In this document: positions 54,931-64,000 of the stretch, piece by piece | Position numbering within the stretch: position 1 is the first letter of the stretch | How the letters are laid out: every line of letters starts with the position of its first letter | Notes under the pieces: model-generated | Told to the model about the DNA's origin: nothing | Databases searched by the model: none | The model's input: only the letters and a program-made list of their open reading frames with translations | Program-made: the position numbers and the translations under genes | NCBI GenBank assembly: GCA_903632075.3 | Contig: CAHIKZ030005408.1 | Span: 2,802,501-2,866,500 of the forward strand | Direction: 5' to 3' | Source of the DNA: Acanthosepion pharaonis | Taxonomy: Eukaryota > Mollusca > Cephalopoda > Sepiida > Sepiidae | Length of the DNA stretch: 64,000 bases

Positions 54931-55599
54931 CAAATATAAACCCATCCAATGAGTAACTATAGATCCAAATATAAACCTGACCTATTTTTTTTTATCTATA
55001 AAAAGTTTGACTAATTTTTACCTAGAGAATCAGGTATAAGCCTGACCAATTTTTTACTTGGATGGAATGGCTAAACTGGATCTCAAATTCCCAAAGTATC
55101 TTATTTTCTGTCTGAATTTCTCAAATGAAGAGTTATCATTATTTACGCTATTTTCATTCTTTGTGCTCTTACTGTTTGTCTGTCTGTCATTAAACCCAGA
55201 TCATTTACACATTTCTCAATCTTTGGCCATTCCTCCTCTGTTATATCTGCTTTCAATTTCCTTGCTATATTTACTTAACAGTCTTACCTCTTCCTCCACA
55301 AAGACTGCATTTACTGATTTTTTACATCTTATCTATTTTTACCTTGACATGATTGGTTCTGATGTATTTGTGCTTGGCTACAATAGTAAGCAATTCTATT
55401 TATCACTTTTATTATTGAGTGAAAGAGCATAAAAGCAACATGCCAACAAAGTGACACTGGATTACAAATATATGAATATATCCATCATGACACCAGGTCT
55501 GATAATCCAAAAATGCACAATATAGTGACAGGTTTTGATAAAAGTAGTACATAGGATATTAGGTGGAATATTAAGAATTTTTCTTGGTTGTGTGTGTGT
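54931..55599. other. Stretch with weak tandem units and no recognised gene
   Basis: 54937-55050 has about three loose units of ~45 bp (CAAATATAAACCTGACC). A 124-codon hydrophobic frame at 55058 is not recognised and is probably accidental. Confidence 0.4.
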
Positions 55600-56135
55600 G
55601 TGCTCAGCAGTGAGAGTGGAATGAACAAAACCCAAGGCTCAAAATAACTGTTCAACAGCTTTTATTTCTGATTGAAAAAGAGTGCAAAATAATAGTACGT
55701 TTGTGAGAAAAAAGTGGGATTTCCCAGTTAACGTAGTTCTTGAGTAGATGTTTTGTTGAAAAAGATTTCTCCTCTAGAATGAGAAGATCTAGGTATTAAA
55801 TTTCCTAGGACTGGTACAAGTCTTCTGCAGCAAGGATTGTGTATAGTTTTTCCTTTGGTAGATGTCTTCAAGGGAGATTTCTCTGCCTGATTCCATATGG
55901 GGAATAAGAAATCTGAAGTCAAGCTGCCAGGACAGGGCTACATGCATTCTGCAGCAAGGGTTGAGTAGCCCTTTGGCTAGGATTGAAGATAAGGCCACTT
56001 AAAGGTAAAAGTGGGAATGAGGCCGAATGGGGTTTAGCCAGCATTTTTATGCATGCTGGGACTTCCGGTTGCACCCTGTTGATTATTTCTGTTGCTGCTA
56101 CTGCAAAGTAAGGAAGCCCCCACATGCCACAATAG
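55600..56135 (-). mobile_element. Possible solo LTR or LTR-like segment
   Basis: On the minus strand it starts TGTGGCATGTGG and ends GCTGAGCACA. There is an AATAAAAGC signal near the 3' end (55645-55657) and a GCATAAAAATGC block at about 56050 that could be a TATA box. Composition is richer in GC than the flanks. Two CTGCAGCAAGG-type blocks repeat inside (55825, 55949). No target duplication was found, so this is tentative. Confidence 0.35.
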
Positions 56136-56309
56136 TCAACAAATGAGATTCTATATCAACTCAATTGGAAATATCTTCAGGTTGACTAACCCAGTGTCCT
56201 CAGACAGTCTCCAATTGCGCATGCTTCAAAGTATATAGACAGCAACCTCATCCTTCAAGCTTAAAAAAATAACAAAATATTTCTGAACATCCTCAATTAA
56301 AGACTGTCT

Positions 56310-56490
56310 GAACAGACTGGATTACTCAACCTGAAGACATTTCTATATGGGCCCCACCTTCCAGGTTATGCACAGCTATTATCAATACCTGTTACCATAT
56401 TGACTGTGATGCCTATACCAATAACCTTATTGGACTGGGTGCCATGATGGCTATATTGTTGCTGTATTGTTCTCTCACACAATAATATTA
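56310..56490. repeat. Dispersed repeat E, copy 2
   Basis: Aligns with 51690-51890 (GATTACTCAACCTGAAGAC, TTACCATATTGACTGTGATG). Confidence 0.6.
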
Positions 56491-56609
56491 ATCAGATATT
56501 AAAGTCATAGTCTTTAGATATGTAGATGAAACAAGCTGTACAGTAAAGAGCTGTAAAAAGCAAAATAATTTTGATTTAATCTAATATATAATGATAATAT
56601 TACTAGTGA

Positions 56610-56954
56610 AATGGACTAAGTCCGACATTTAATTTAATATATTTTATTGTTACATGTTATTTATATATACACAGATATTTAAGTAAATGCTCTGTTTATC
56701 ATAAACAGTATTAACAACATTTACCAGTCTAAATATTTGAGAAATTTCATAGAAACTAATTGTCCTCCAACAGGAATCAAACCTGTATCATACACAGAAC
56801 TGTCATATAGATTGACATGCTATACCAGTTTAGCTACAAAGGAGAGTCTAGTTAGCAAGTTCAATTTTACTGCTTTTAAATTACAAACTTCCTGGGATTT
56901 TCCTCGAACGTCCATATCTGCTGAAAGTGTCTCTTAACGTAAAGAAATGATGTC
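56610..56954 (-). mobile_element. Element D, tandem copy 1
   Basis: The minus strand carries the tRNA-like block at 56768-56850 (box A-like TAGCTAAACTGG; T-arm ACAGGTTTGATTCCTGT) between 5' and 3' parts homologous to the plus copy at 54615. It lies head to tail with the next copy at a period of about 345 bp. Confidence 0.8.
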
Positions 56955-57325
56955 ACACATTATGAAAGGGATTAAGCCCGACAATTAATTTAATATATTT
57001 TATTGTTATACAATTTATATATACACAAATATTTAAGTAAATGCTCTATTTATAATAATCAGTATTAACAACATTTACCAGCCTGAATGTCCAAGAAATT
57101 TCATAGAAAATATGCATCCTCTGACAGGAATCGAACCTGTATCCTACACAGAATCATTGTATAGTCTAACGTGTTATACCAGTTTACCTACAAAGGTGTG
57201 TCTGGTTAGCAAGGTTGATTTTACTGTTTTAAACTGCAAACTTCCCATGATTTCCCTCAAACATCCATATCTGCTTGAAGTGTATCTTAACATAAACAAA
57301 TGATGTTACACATTATGATTTTATT
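56955..57325 (-). mobile_element. Element D, tandem copy 2
   Basis: This copy has a perfect box B, GGTTCGATTCC (minus strand, 57128-57138). The tRNA-like block at 57119-57200 has stems CCTTTG/CAGAGG and ACAGG/CCTGT. Flanking parts align with copy 1 over their whole length (TAATTTAATATATTTTATTG at the left of both). Confidence 0.85.
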
Positions 57326-58019
57326 ACATTAATACTATTAAATATTACTAATATAATGAAATCAGAGCTAATCATTGGATATGCACATAAAATATGCTTA
57401 AGAGTAAATGGCTGTAGAAAATGAAAATAATTTGATACACCTATGAGATTTCAGGTCTTTGTCAAGGTGAGTTTAAAGGAGAAGTTAAACTCAAAACTTA
57501 GCGAGAAAGTAAGTTGAAAAAAATTCCTGTTTCCATCGTTCCTTGCTGATAAGTTAATGAACAACTCTGCTTTTTATCATTAACTTCTCTGATTCCACAG
57601 GCAGGTAGGGTGGGAAGTTATGGGTAATGAGATGAGGTGTAGGAGAGATAAAAATTTGGCAGAAAGATGGCTGTTAGCGATAACTAATGTAAACAGTTGC
57701 TTTCTGCTACAAAATGCTGCTGTAATGACTGACAGTGGTCGGTTAATATCTCTTTACTTACTGTGGTTTTATTTTTGCAACAATCTGTTTTTTTCCCCCT
57801 CAAAGTATTTTAGTTGGGAAGCCTTGTTATCATCTTCACCTTTGCATATAGGAGAACAAACATCATCATTCTTATTTCCTGCTTATAGAAATAAAGTAAA
57901 AAATATGTGTAATTTACAACATACAATATTGACTCACTGGAAAACTCAGAGTTTTCATTTTCTATTTATAAAGCAGTTGAAATATAATTGTATATATTAT
58001 AAATTTACCATTTGTCTCT
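57326..58019. other. Stretch without recognised gene
   Basis: A 182-codon plus-strand frame (57620-58168) spans it, but only its last ~45 codons (LINE) are recognisable. Confidence 0.4.
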
Positions 58020-58479
58020 ACATTGAATATTGCTGCCAATCTGACCTGGCATCTCAACTTCAGTCACTTTCTCACCAACATGACATGGCTTCCTTCAGTC
58101 TTTTCTATAAATATTTTCATGCTAATTGTTCTGATGAGCTTTCCTCTTTGGTGTCCCATCTGCATTAATTTAAGCATCTTACAAGATTGGCAACTCAATC
58201 TCACTGTTTTACTGTTGAAATAGCTAGCTGCAACTGTCCTTTCTTGTGTAATAGTTTCTTTTCTTGTACTTCTTGCCTGTGGAATTTTTTTCCAATTTCT
58301 TGCTTTTATACCACCTACAATTTTCCAAAAATTTAAATGCAACACTAATTGTCATCTGTTTTCCTGAAATCTTTTCTTTTATTGTCCTTTCTTGTCAGTA
58401 AAGTCTTCTCATTCTCTTCCACTCCAATAACTCCTTTCATCCTAGTGGCATTATCACCTTGCTTGTGGTGAAATTATTA

Positions 58480-58480
<1 letters not shown>
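58020..58480 (+). pseudogene. CR1/Jockey-like LINE RT C-terminus with complete 3' tail
   Basis: The plus strand reads DLASQLQSLSHQHDMASFSL and FYKYFHANCSDELSSLVSHL, then CGIFFQFLAFIPPTIFQKFK-like sequence across frames. It ends with CCTAGTGGCATTATCACCTT, GCTTGTGGTGAAATTATTAA and directly a (TA)n tract. This is the best plus-strand example of the 3' end and shows that the TA run is the element's tail. Confidence 0.8.

Positions 58481-58525
<45 letters not shown>
58481..58525. repeat. (TA)n tail of the LINE
   Basis: 45 bp of TA starting at the LINE tail. Confidence 0.95.
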
Positions 58526-58530
<5 letters not shown>

Positions 58531-58658
58531 TCCAAACCTAATAACAAAAAAAATGCAATCATTAATATTAATACAGAATTATACTATATATATATAGTAT
58601 AATTACTATATATATATTATACTATATATATATATATATATATACATATATATTATAC

Positions 58659-58689
<31 letters not shown>

Positions 58690-58755
58690 CTATATATATA
58701 TATATATTTTATACTATATATATAGTATAATTCTGTATTAATATTAAATCACACC
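58526..58755. repeat. Direct-repeat unit (left copy) and AT-rich hairpin
   Basis: 58526-58595 (AAAGTTCCAAACCTAATAAC onward) is repeated almost exactly at 59551-59618. TTAATATTAATACAGAATTA at 58562 is also matched in reverse complement at 58716-58746, enclosing TATACTATA-type repeats. Confidence 0.9.
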
Positions 58756-58779
58756 TGTTAGAATAGACAAAATAGAATA

Positions 58780-59510
58780 ATAATAATAATAATAATAATA
58801 ACAAAAAAACAAAAAAAAACAATGAACCCAAATAAATAAAGTAAATAATAAACAAATTAGCAAACCATTATGACCAAAATATTAGTTAGACTAAAAAAAT
58901 CAAACCAAAAAATTGGACGAAAAAAATAGCTATAACAGTTATATAATGATAAAAAAAAAAAATAAATACTATGTTACTTAAAAATCGAAAACCGAAAAGA
59001 GAAAATATACAAGTAAAATAAATTGACCTAAATTCATCCAAGTAAATAAATAAACAAACCAATCCCGATAAAGTTACCGTTAGAAAAACAAATAAAGATA
59101 ATCAACCCAAATAAACACAAATTAAAAACTGTTCCTGCCAAAATAATAGAATAAACTACAACAATCAACCCCAAAACCGAACAAATAGCTTTAATTAAAT
59201 TCTCAAACCAAAACAAAACTATTAAATAAGTGATATAAACAAATTTTTACTACGTTAATAAAAACACCGATTAAAAATAAATAAATAAATGAAATAAGAA
59301 ACAAAAAATAAAAATAAATAAAAACAAGCAAAATAATTTAACCCAAATAAATAAATAAACGACTTCCGGTAAAATAACCGCCATAATAGACTACCCACAA
59401 TGCACCACTGACCGGTATATATATAAATAGCCGAGAAAAATAACAGCCTGACAATTGCATATAGCATGAAACAGACTGTTGCCTCTAAGTGTTGACTTCT
59501 ATGTTCACTT
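58780..59510. other. A/C-rich, strand-asymmetric segment with TATA-like box
   Basis: The plus strand is dominated by A and C with few G and T over more than 600 bp, starting with an (AAT)n tract. Near its right end, CCGGTATATATATAAATAGC (59410) looks like a TATA promoter and is followed by GC-containing sequence. Minus-strand frames (59034-59216, 59255-59572) are open because of T-rich codons and look hydrophobic; I do not regard them as genes. It could be the leader or LTR of an unidentified retroelement. Confidence 0.45.
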
Positions 59511-59513
59511 TTA

Positions 59514-59518
<5 letters not shown>

Positions 59519-59555
<37 letters not shown>

Positions 59556-59618
59556 TCCAAACCTAATAACAAAAAAATGCAATCATTAATATTAATACAG
59601 AATTATACTATATATATA
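59519..59618. repeat. (AT)n plus right copy of the direct-repeat unit
   Basis: A 32-bp AT tract followed by AAAGTTCCAAACCTAATAAC, matching 58526-58595 with one A fewer. Confidence 0.9.
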
Positions 59619-59749
59619 CAGCTGTACTAAAAAATAATACTAATACATAGTATGCCCAAAACACAACTCTGTCAAAGTATATATGGGAACATGTGACTTT
59701 TGAAAGCAATCAAACTTGTATTCCCTTTTCCCTTTAGTTTCCCTGATGG

Positions 59750-60080
59750 AAAAAGAAAATGCTGGATTGATTCCTGCTGGGAGGCACATTTTCTTTAGTG
59801 ACACTTCTTGATACCTAAGCCATTTGACATTAATTTCAGTGTTTAAGAAAATGAACAAGTATGTCAACTTAAACATGTGTACCCACTAAAAGTATAATTT
59901 ATGGTAATATATATATATATACATATATTTCTCAAGTATAAGATTTTTTACATCAAATATGGATTAAAAATCGTTTTTAGGATTAAAATATGTAATATCA
60001 CTTGAAAATAATAAAAAAACATCTCTTGAATCAAATTTAATAATATTCAATAAATTAAGAAAAATTCAAGTGACTGAAGA
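59750..60080. repeat. Relative of inverted repeat 5 (right arm) and dispersed repeat H
   Basis: AAGAAAATGAACAAGTATGT and AAAAGTATAATTTATGGTAA match 53128-53180. After a TA tract, 59935-60070 matches 53265-53400. The order is the same in both places, so a >400 bp composite is shared. Confidence 0.8.
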
Positions 60081-60092
60081 GTTTTATGTCAA

Positions 60093-60097
<5 letters not shown>

Positions 60098-60133
<36 letters not shown>
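60098..60133. repeat. (TA)n microsatellite
   Basis: TA repeat; shorter runs follow to 60170. Confidence 0.95.
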
Positions 60134-60136
<3 letters not shown>

Positions 60137-60278
60137 ATTTTTATATATATATTTTATATTATATATGTCCTGTACCTATTGGAAAGTGCTCAATCTCAGT
60201 GATAGAGCTAACATAGGTCACAACTAGTCTGATGATCATGAGGAAGTGAAAACCAGGGTCATAAACTCATTAATCCAA

Positions 60279-60282
<4 letters not shown>

Positions 60283-60342
<60 letters not shown>

Positions 60343-60345
60343 ATG
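60283..60345. repeat. (TA)n(TG)n microsatellite
   Basis: Compound repeat. Confidence 0.95.
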
Positions 60346-60581
60346 TGTAATTATTAAAGAAAAACCAAAATTGTTAGTGAAACCAACAGACAATTTGCCA
60401 AAAGATCTAAATACCCTTAAACAAGATAAAACTAAAACAAGGACAGCAATAAAAAGGAAAAAAAATTCCTAGATTACCTAGACAGAGCAAAAACATTTGA
60501 CAAGGTTAACTCCTATGAAAGGATGGCCCCAGTTGTAACCCGAGTTTCATACAATCTTTAGACAATTTGAATACTTTAAAG

Positions 60582-60582
<1 letters not shown>
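60346..60582. other. Stretch without recognised content
   Basis: A-rich on the plus strand (AAACAAGATAAAACTAAAAC); no frame was recognised. Confidence 0.4.
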
Positions 60583-60627
<45 letters not shown>

Positions 60628-60642
60628 AGAGGGAGAGAGAGT

Positions 60643-60682
<40 letters not shown>
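60583..60682. repeat. Two (TA)n tracts around a GA-rich block
   Basis: 60583-60624 and 60648-60682, separated by GAGGGAGAGAGAGTAACA. Confidence 0.95.
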
Positions 60683-60685
<3 letters not shown>

Positions 60686-60688
60686 ACA

Positions 60689-60741
60689 TGGATGATAAAT
60701 AAATAAAACTGGCCAGTTTTATTTCAATAATTTATCATCCA
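60689..60741. repeat. Palindrome with no spacer
   Basis: TGGATGATAAATAAATAAAA plus CTGG is followed at once by its reverse complement, with a 5-bp insertion in the right arm. Confidence 0.9.
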
Positions 60742-60940
60742 TTGACTGGTTTGAAAAATCCTTGTAAATTTTATTTCAATTTAAAAGGTGAAAATGATCA
60801 TTAACCTAATGTAATCTTAATTCCTATTGTATAAAATATGCTGCTCTGTTTAATTGAGCTCTATGTGTGAATCAGTTTTAATATTTAATATTTTATATTG
60901 TATTAATAGGATTCACTTGGATTATATACCAATGGATTAT

Positions 60941-60942
<2 letters not shown>

Positions 60943-61034
<92 letters not shown>
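60943..61034. repeat. (CT)n(TA)n microsatellite
   Basis: 34 bp of CT followed by ~58 bp of TA. Confidence 0.95.
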
Positions 61035-61035
<1 letters not shown>

Positions 61036-61509
61036 CAAACCCAATAATGAAAAATGCATTTATTTTACCAACAAATATTTCTAAACTTGCCTTCACAATT
61101 AATACACTTAATTCAGTGATTAATATTAATTTAGGTATACAAAAAAAAGAAGAAAGAATACTCTTTATATATATTTTACTGCTAATCAAACACCTTCTCA
61201 AGTACTTTATTTTCTATGTAATAGAAAGGCTGCATGGCCAAGTAGTTAGAATGTTATATAATTTGTTATAAATTTTAGGTAACTTGAAACACAAATTACC
61301 ATGATTTTACACTTGAAATACTTTCATAAAGGAGGAGGCATTGGCAAAATCAATCCAAAATCAATCCATTATGACATTAACAGGAATACATTGCTGGCAT
61401 TCAGAAATTCAGGATTCTTTACAAATAAAATCTTGTTAACATTAGATTTTTTTTACTCATGAATATCTTAATTTGTTTATTAATTTAACATATAAAATAG
61501 TATGTGTAT

Positions 61510-61725
61510 GTGTATTGTAACAGTTAAGAGCATAGAAAGTGAAATTGTTGATCCTAGTTCAAGTTCCATCTTAGTCTGTTGCATTCACCTTTGCACTAAT
61601 GCCCTGAGGAAGGCATGCATCCATTTCTTCTCCCATCAAGCTCTAGGTTAAATAACAGGATAGAGTGGGCTCTCTAGCCTTAAATGATAGCTAGACTAGG
61701 AGTACAACTGTTAATTCAAAATTGT
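61510..61725 (+). mobile_element. SINE family A, diverged plus-strand copy
   Basis: ACAGTTAAGAGCATAGAAAG with TAGTTCAAGTTCC gives decayed box A and box B positions. GCATTCACCTTTGCACTAAT, TCTAGCCTTAAATG and CTAGACTAGGAG follow the family order on the plus strand. Confidence 0.7.
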
Positions 61726-61879
61726 ATAGGGAAGGTAATAGGAAAATATTCTGTTATATTGCCCAAGAAGTCATGATAATTCACAGATAATAAAGAAAAG
61801 GAATCTGTTGAGAGCTCTAATCACAAATCATCTGAAGGGGCATAGTATTTAAGAAAAATGAAATATGGAGAAAAATATT

Positions 61880-62293
61880 CTGGTATTTTTATTTTTGTAT
61901 TACTTGTTTTTCATTTCGTTTTTTTAATTAGATAAGAACAGAATTTATTACATAGAAAATACTCAGAGGGAGTCCTGATAAATATTTGCTATTTATAACA
62001 CACGTCAAACACACTTTATTATATAACTTAAACAACTACAACCAGTATAACTTAATTCTTTCACTCTCACGGAAAACATCCACCAATCAATGTATGTAGA
62101 TGAAAATACCCACTAGATGCTCATCACATACATATACACAATATCAACCAAATCCCACATGGATCAAGTAGAATGGGGATACACAAACACACATGAATTC
62201 TACACACAAATGCTGCTTGACAAGACAGATACAGATGAATCCTGCTTAACCAATGAAAAACAAACAATACAAAAATAAAAATACCAGAATATA
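61880..62293. repeat. Inverted repeat (arms ~40 bp) enclosing a mariner fragment
   Basis: ATTCTGGTATTTTTATTTTT with GTATTACTTGTTTTTCATT at 61880 is the reverse complement of 62250-62293 with few mismatches. The piece at 61945-62065 matches the 3' side of the mariner remnant (15990-16160), and a second piece (GAAATACTAAAGTGTAAATT) lies outside at 62398. A one-sided relative of the arm occurs at 46739-46780. Confidence 0.7.
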
Positions 62294-62297
62294 AAGA

Positions 62298-62790
62298 TTG
62301 TGATGAATAAATTGTCATCTAAATTACATAAAAATGAAAATAACAGTGACATCTCATTTTAACAGGTATATTTACCAAAGTTGCAAAAAAATGATCCTGA
62401 AATACTAAAGTGTAAATTTATTCAATAAAATCATCACTTCCTGAATTACTAAAATATACTGCAAGCATATTGTGTATTCATCAAGTGTGTCATAGTAAGT
62501 TGATTCAAATTTTATAACATCACTGTGTTGATATAATTCAGCAATGGTGCTGAATGCAACTATATTTTTGTAAAGATGGACCCTGGTTAAAGGTCATCCA
62601 CTTGTGGCAGGCAAGCTTGGGAGTTGTGCACCTTCTTAAAATATGAATCCTGTATTTTTTGTTATGCATTTTCCTTAGGAATTTCATCATATGCTAAACT
62701 TACTTTTATAAAATCACTTCATTCACCAATCTTGGTCTTTCCTGAAACATTCAAAGACTTAGCATTAGCAAGAACTCATTTAATAGCATC
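62298..62790. other. Stretch with a mariner fragment
   Basis: 62390-62440 matches 16150-16200 (mariner 3' end, minus orientation). The rest is unrecognised. Confidence 0.5.
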
Positions 62791-62821
<31 letters not shown>

Positions 62822-62862
62822 GTTGTTGTTGTTATTGTTGCTGTTATTATTATTATTATTAT
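62791..62862. repeat. (ATT)n/(GTT)n microsatellite
   Basis: Trinucleotide repeat; it creates spurious hydrophobic frames on both strands. Confidence 0.95.
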
Positions 62863-63139
62863 CTTCAATACACAATCAGATTCATGTTCTGTTCTCTTCT
62901 CTTTGTGCATCATGGCATTCCACCAAATTTGCCAATTCTTTAAGAGAAAGCCTTTTTTCTTCTTCTTTTTTCCTTTCAAGAAACAATTCCAAAATGTCAT
63001 CTTCTGTAACCACATCTAATCCTACCTCTTCTGCCAACTTTGAATTTTCTCATGTGACTGAAACTAGCTCGGTTGCTGCAGAGTTGTTCCTTGATTCACA
63101 TAAAAGTTCCTTCCAAAGTGCATTTTAACAGTTTAGATT

Positions 63140-63326
63140 GACATTTTTCTTGGTCATATGGATGATGAATTATTTTCTACTCAACACACTGTCTTCCAGC
63201 AAACAAAATGCTTCTAGCCTTTCATTACTTTATCACTATTTTCATAGATATTCAGGTGAATTATATTTCTTGGTTCCACCAATCCAGACCTTCACAGCAA
63301 GGATCCACCAGGCCAGATATACCAAG

Positions 63327-63330
<4 letters not shown>
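63140..63330 (+). pseudogene. CR1/Jockey-like LINE RT C-terminal block
   Basis: The plus strand reads ASSLSLLYHYFHRYSGELYF and LVPPIQTFTARIHQA, the conserved block after the RT palm; GGATGATGAATTATTTTCTA upstream matches 1863 and 10290. It is cut at about 63328 by a (TA)n tract. Confidence 0.75.
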
Positions 63331-63377
<47 letters not shown>

Positions 63378-63390
63378 TATATAGATAGAT
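63329..63390. repeat. (TA)n(GATA)n microsatellite
   Basis: TA repeat followed by GATA units. Confidence 0.95.
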
Positions 63391-63477
63391 AGATATTACA
63401 TAAATTAGAAATTCAAATTTACCTCATCAGAATAGCTATTTCAGTTAACAAGTCCTATGTTGGCATTTTCAACTCAG

Positions 63478-63478
<1 letters not shown>

Positions 63479-63505
<27 letters not shown>
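63479..63505. repeat. (TA)n microsatellite
   Basis: Simple TA repeat. Confidence 0.9.
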
Positions 63506-63509
<4 letters not shown>

Positions 63510-63614
63510 CAACTTTGTAGACTCCTCTGTTGGAATATAGAGCCACAACCTCCCCATGCTAAGTGTTGCTGCAGTTGTTTCCATAGTAAACAGGTTTTTG
63601 CATTTTTTAGCATT

Positions 63615-63845
63615 ATGCACAATCAGTTTCAAATTCAGAGTTGTCTTTCTCCTAGACTGGTTGCCAACCAAAGCTAGAGAGTTCAGTCTGACCTGCTATT
63701 ACCCCCTTGCAGGAGTGGGAAGAGGTAGATTCATAGCTTTCCAATGGTATTTGTGCAAAAGTGAATGCAATGGCCTCTGGTGGAATATGAATTTGACACA
63801 TCAATCTCAGTTTGCTGTGCTAGGACATATTCATGTCAACCTATA
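63615..63845 (-). mobile_element. SINE family A, diverged copy
   Basis: TTCAGAGTTGTCTTTCTCCT, GACTGGTTGCCAACCAAAGC and ACCTGCTATTACCCCC follow the family order in minus orientation. The head is badly decayed. Confidence 0.75.
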
Positions 63846-63879
63846 AACTCAACTATAAATGTAACCTATGTCTACCTAA

Positions 63880-64000
63880 GATCCACTAATAATGAGAAAA
63901 GAGGGCTTGGAAAATTTAATACTTACAAGACATATTGAAGGAAAGCGGGACAGAGGAAAGCAGCACATGACCTACCTAATGAGCTTGTGCAAATGGTTGG
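63880..64000 (+). pseudogene. RTE-like LINE C-terminal tail, cut by the window edge
   Basis: From about 63891 the plus strand stays open to the last base: MRKEGLENLILTRHIEGKRD and RGKQHMTYLMSLCKWL. It is the least damaged copy of this tail here, and it may extend into the rest of the tail beyond the window. Confidence 0.8.

Noticed and set aside
55058..55432. 124-codon hydrophobic frame that could suggest a membrane protein
   Set aside because: T-rich composition alone gives Leu/Phe/Ser codons. No signal, domain or homologous copy was recognised.
57119..57200. A functional tRNA gene
   Set aside because: Stems are imperfect, the anticodon would be CTA, and the block is embedded in a repeated element present in at least three copies.
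57620..58168. 182-codon frame as a novel gene
   Set aside because: Its C-terminal part is the conserved LINE block and the rest has no recognisable feature; it is a chance extension.
58780..59510. Mitochondrial DNA insertion, suggested by the strand asymmetry
   Set aside because: No mitochondrial protein, tRNA or rRNA could be read on either strand.
62624..63019. Frames with long Ile or Leu runs
   Set aside because: They are translations of the (ATT)n/(GTT)n microsatellite.

Overview
This window reads as animal nuclear DNA that is AT-rich, dense in repeats and poor in genes. I found no convincing exon of a host gene, no rRNA and no functional tRNA gene. The mix of repeats suggests a cephalopod mollusc, most likely an octopus: CR1/Jockey-like and RTE-like LINEs with very long (TA)n runs, Penelope-like elements, a Tx1-like LINE, tRNA-derived SINEs, mariner and Tc1 remnants, Helitron-like elements and hAT derivatives. 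That assignment rests on remembered repeat families and was not checked by any search. The stretch could be intergenic or one large intron.

Layout. 0-7 kb: a Ty3/Gypsy gag-protease remnant, two Helitron-like elements with canonical ends (1031-1797 and 4829-6038), an inverted-repeat element beside a 28-bp satellite, and LINE fragments. 7-15 kb: an RTE-like tail, a ~0.61 kb diverged direct duplication, three LINE 3' fragments, and the first copy of an unidentified ~530 bp repeat. 15-23 kb: a mariner-like transposase remnant, LINE fragments, a solo LTR inserted in an older repeat, a 33-bp triplicate, and a Penelope-like RT plus GIY-YIG pseudogene. 23.9-25.7 kb: a broken copy of an uncharacterised invertebrate protein family, interrupted by what looks like a 404-bp GT-AG intron. 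26-35 kb: the second ~530 bp repeat, a Tc1 transposase remnant, several tRNA-derived SINEs, a mariner helix-turn-helix fragment, RTE-like RT tails, a ~52-bp satellite and a hAT derivative with a perfect 8-bp target duplication.

35.8-40.6 kb is the most gene-like region: a nearly full-length but degenerate Tx1-like LINE on the minus strand (ORF1 with zinc knuckle, APE endonuclease, reverse transcriptase). It stands out by its higher GC content. It abuts a CR1/Jockey-like RT pseudogene at 40.6-41.9 kb. 42-53.5 kb holds SINEs, a second Penelope-type GIY-YIG domain, and a cluster of five long inverted repeats (arms about 100-165 bp), most bordered by (TA)n tracts. 53.5-64 kb holds tandem copies of a ~330 bp element with an internal tRNA-like module, a possible LTR, an A/C-rich strand-asymmetric segment between near-identical direct repeats, more SINEs and LINE tails, and many microsatellites.

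The coding sequences do not work together as a pathway. All are remnants of mobile elements with stops, frameshifts or lost catalytic residues. What the window offers is a record of nested insertions, some of which can be proved by target-site duplications and empty-site paralogues inside the window, and an unusual density of DNA hairpins.
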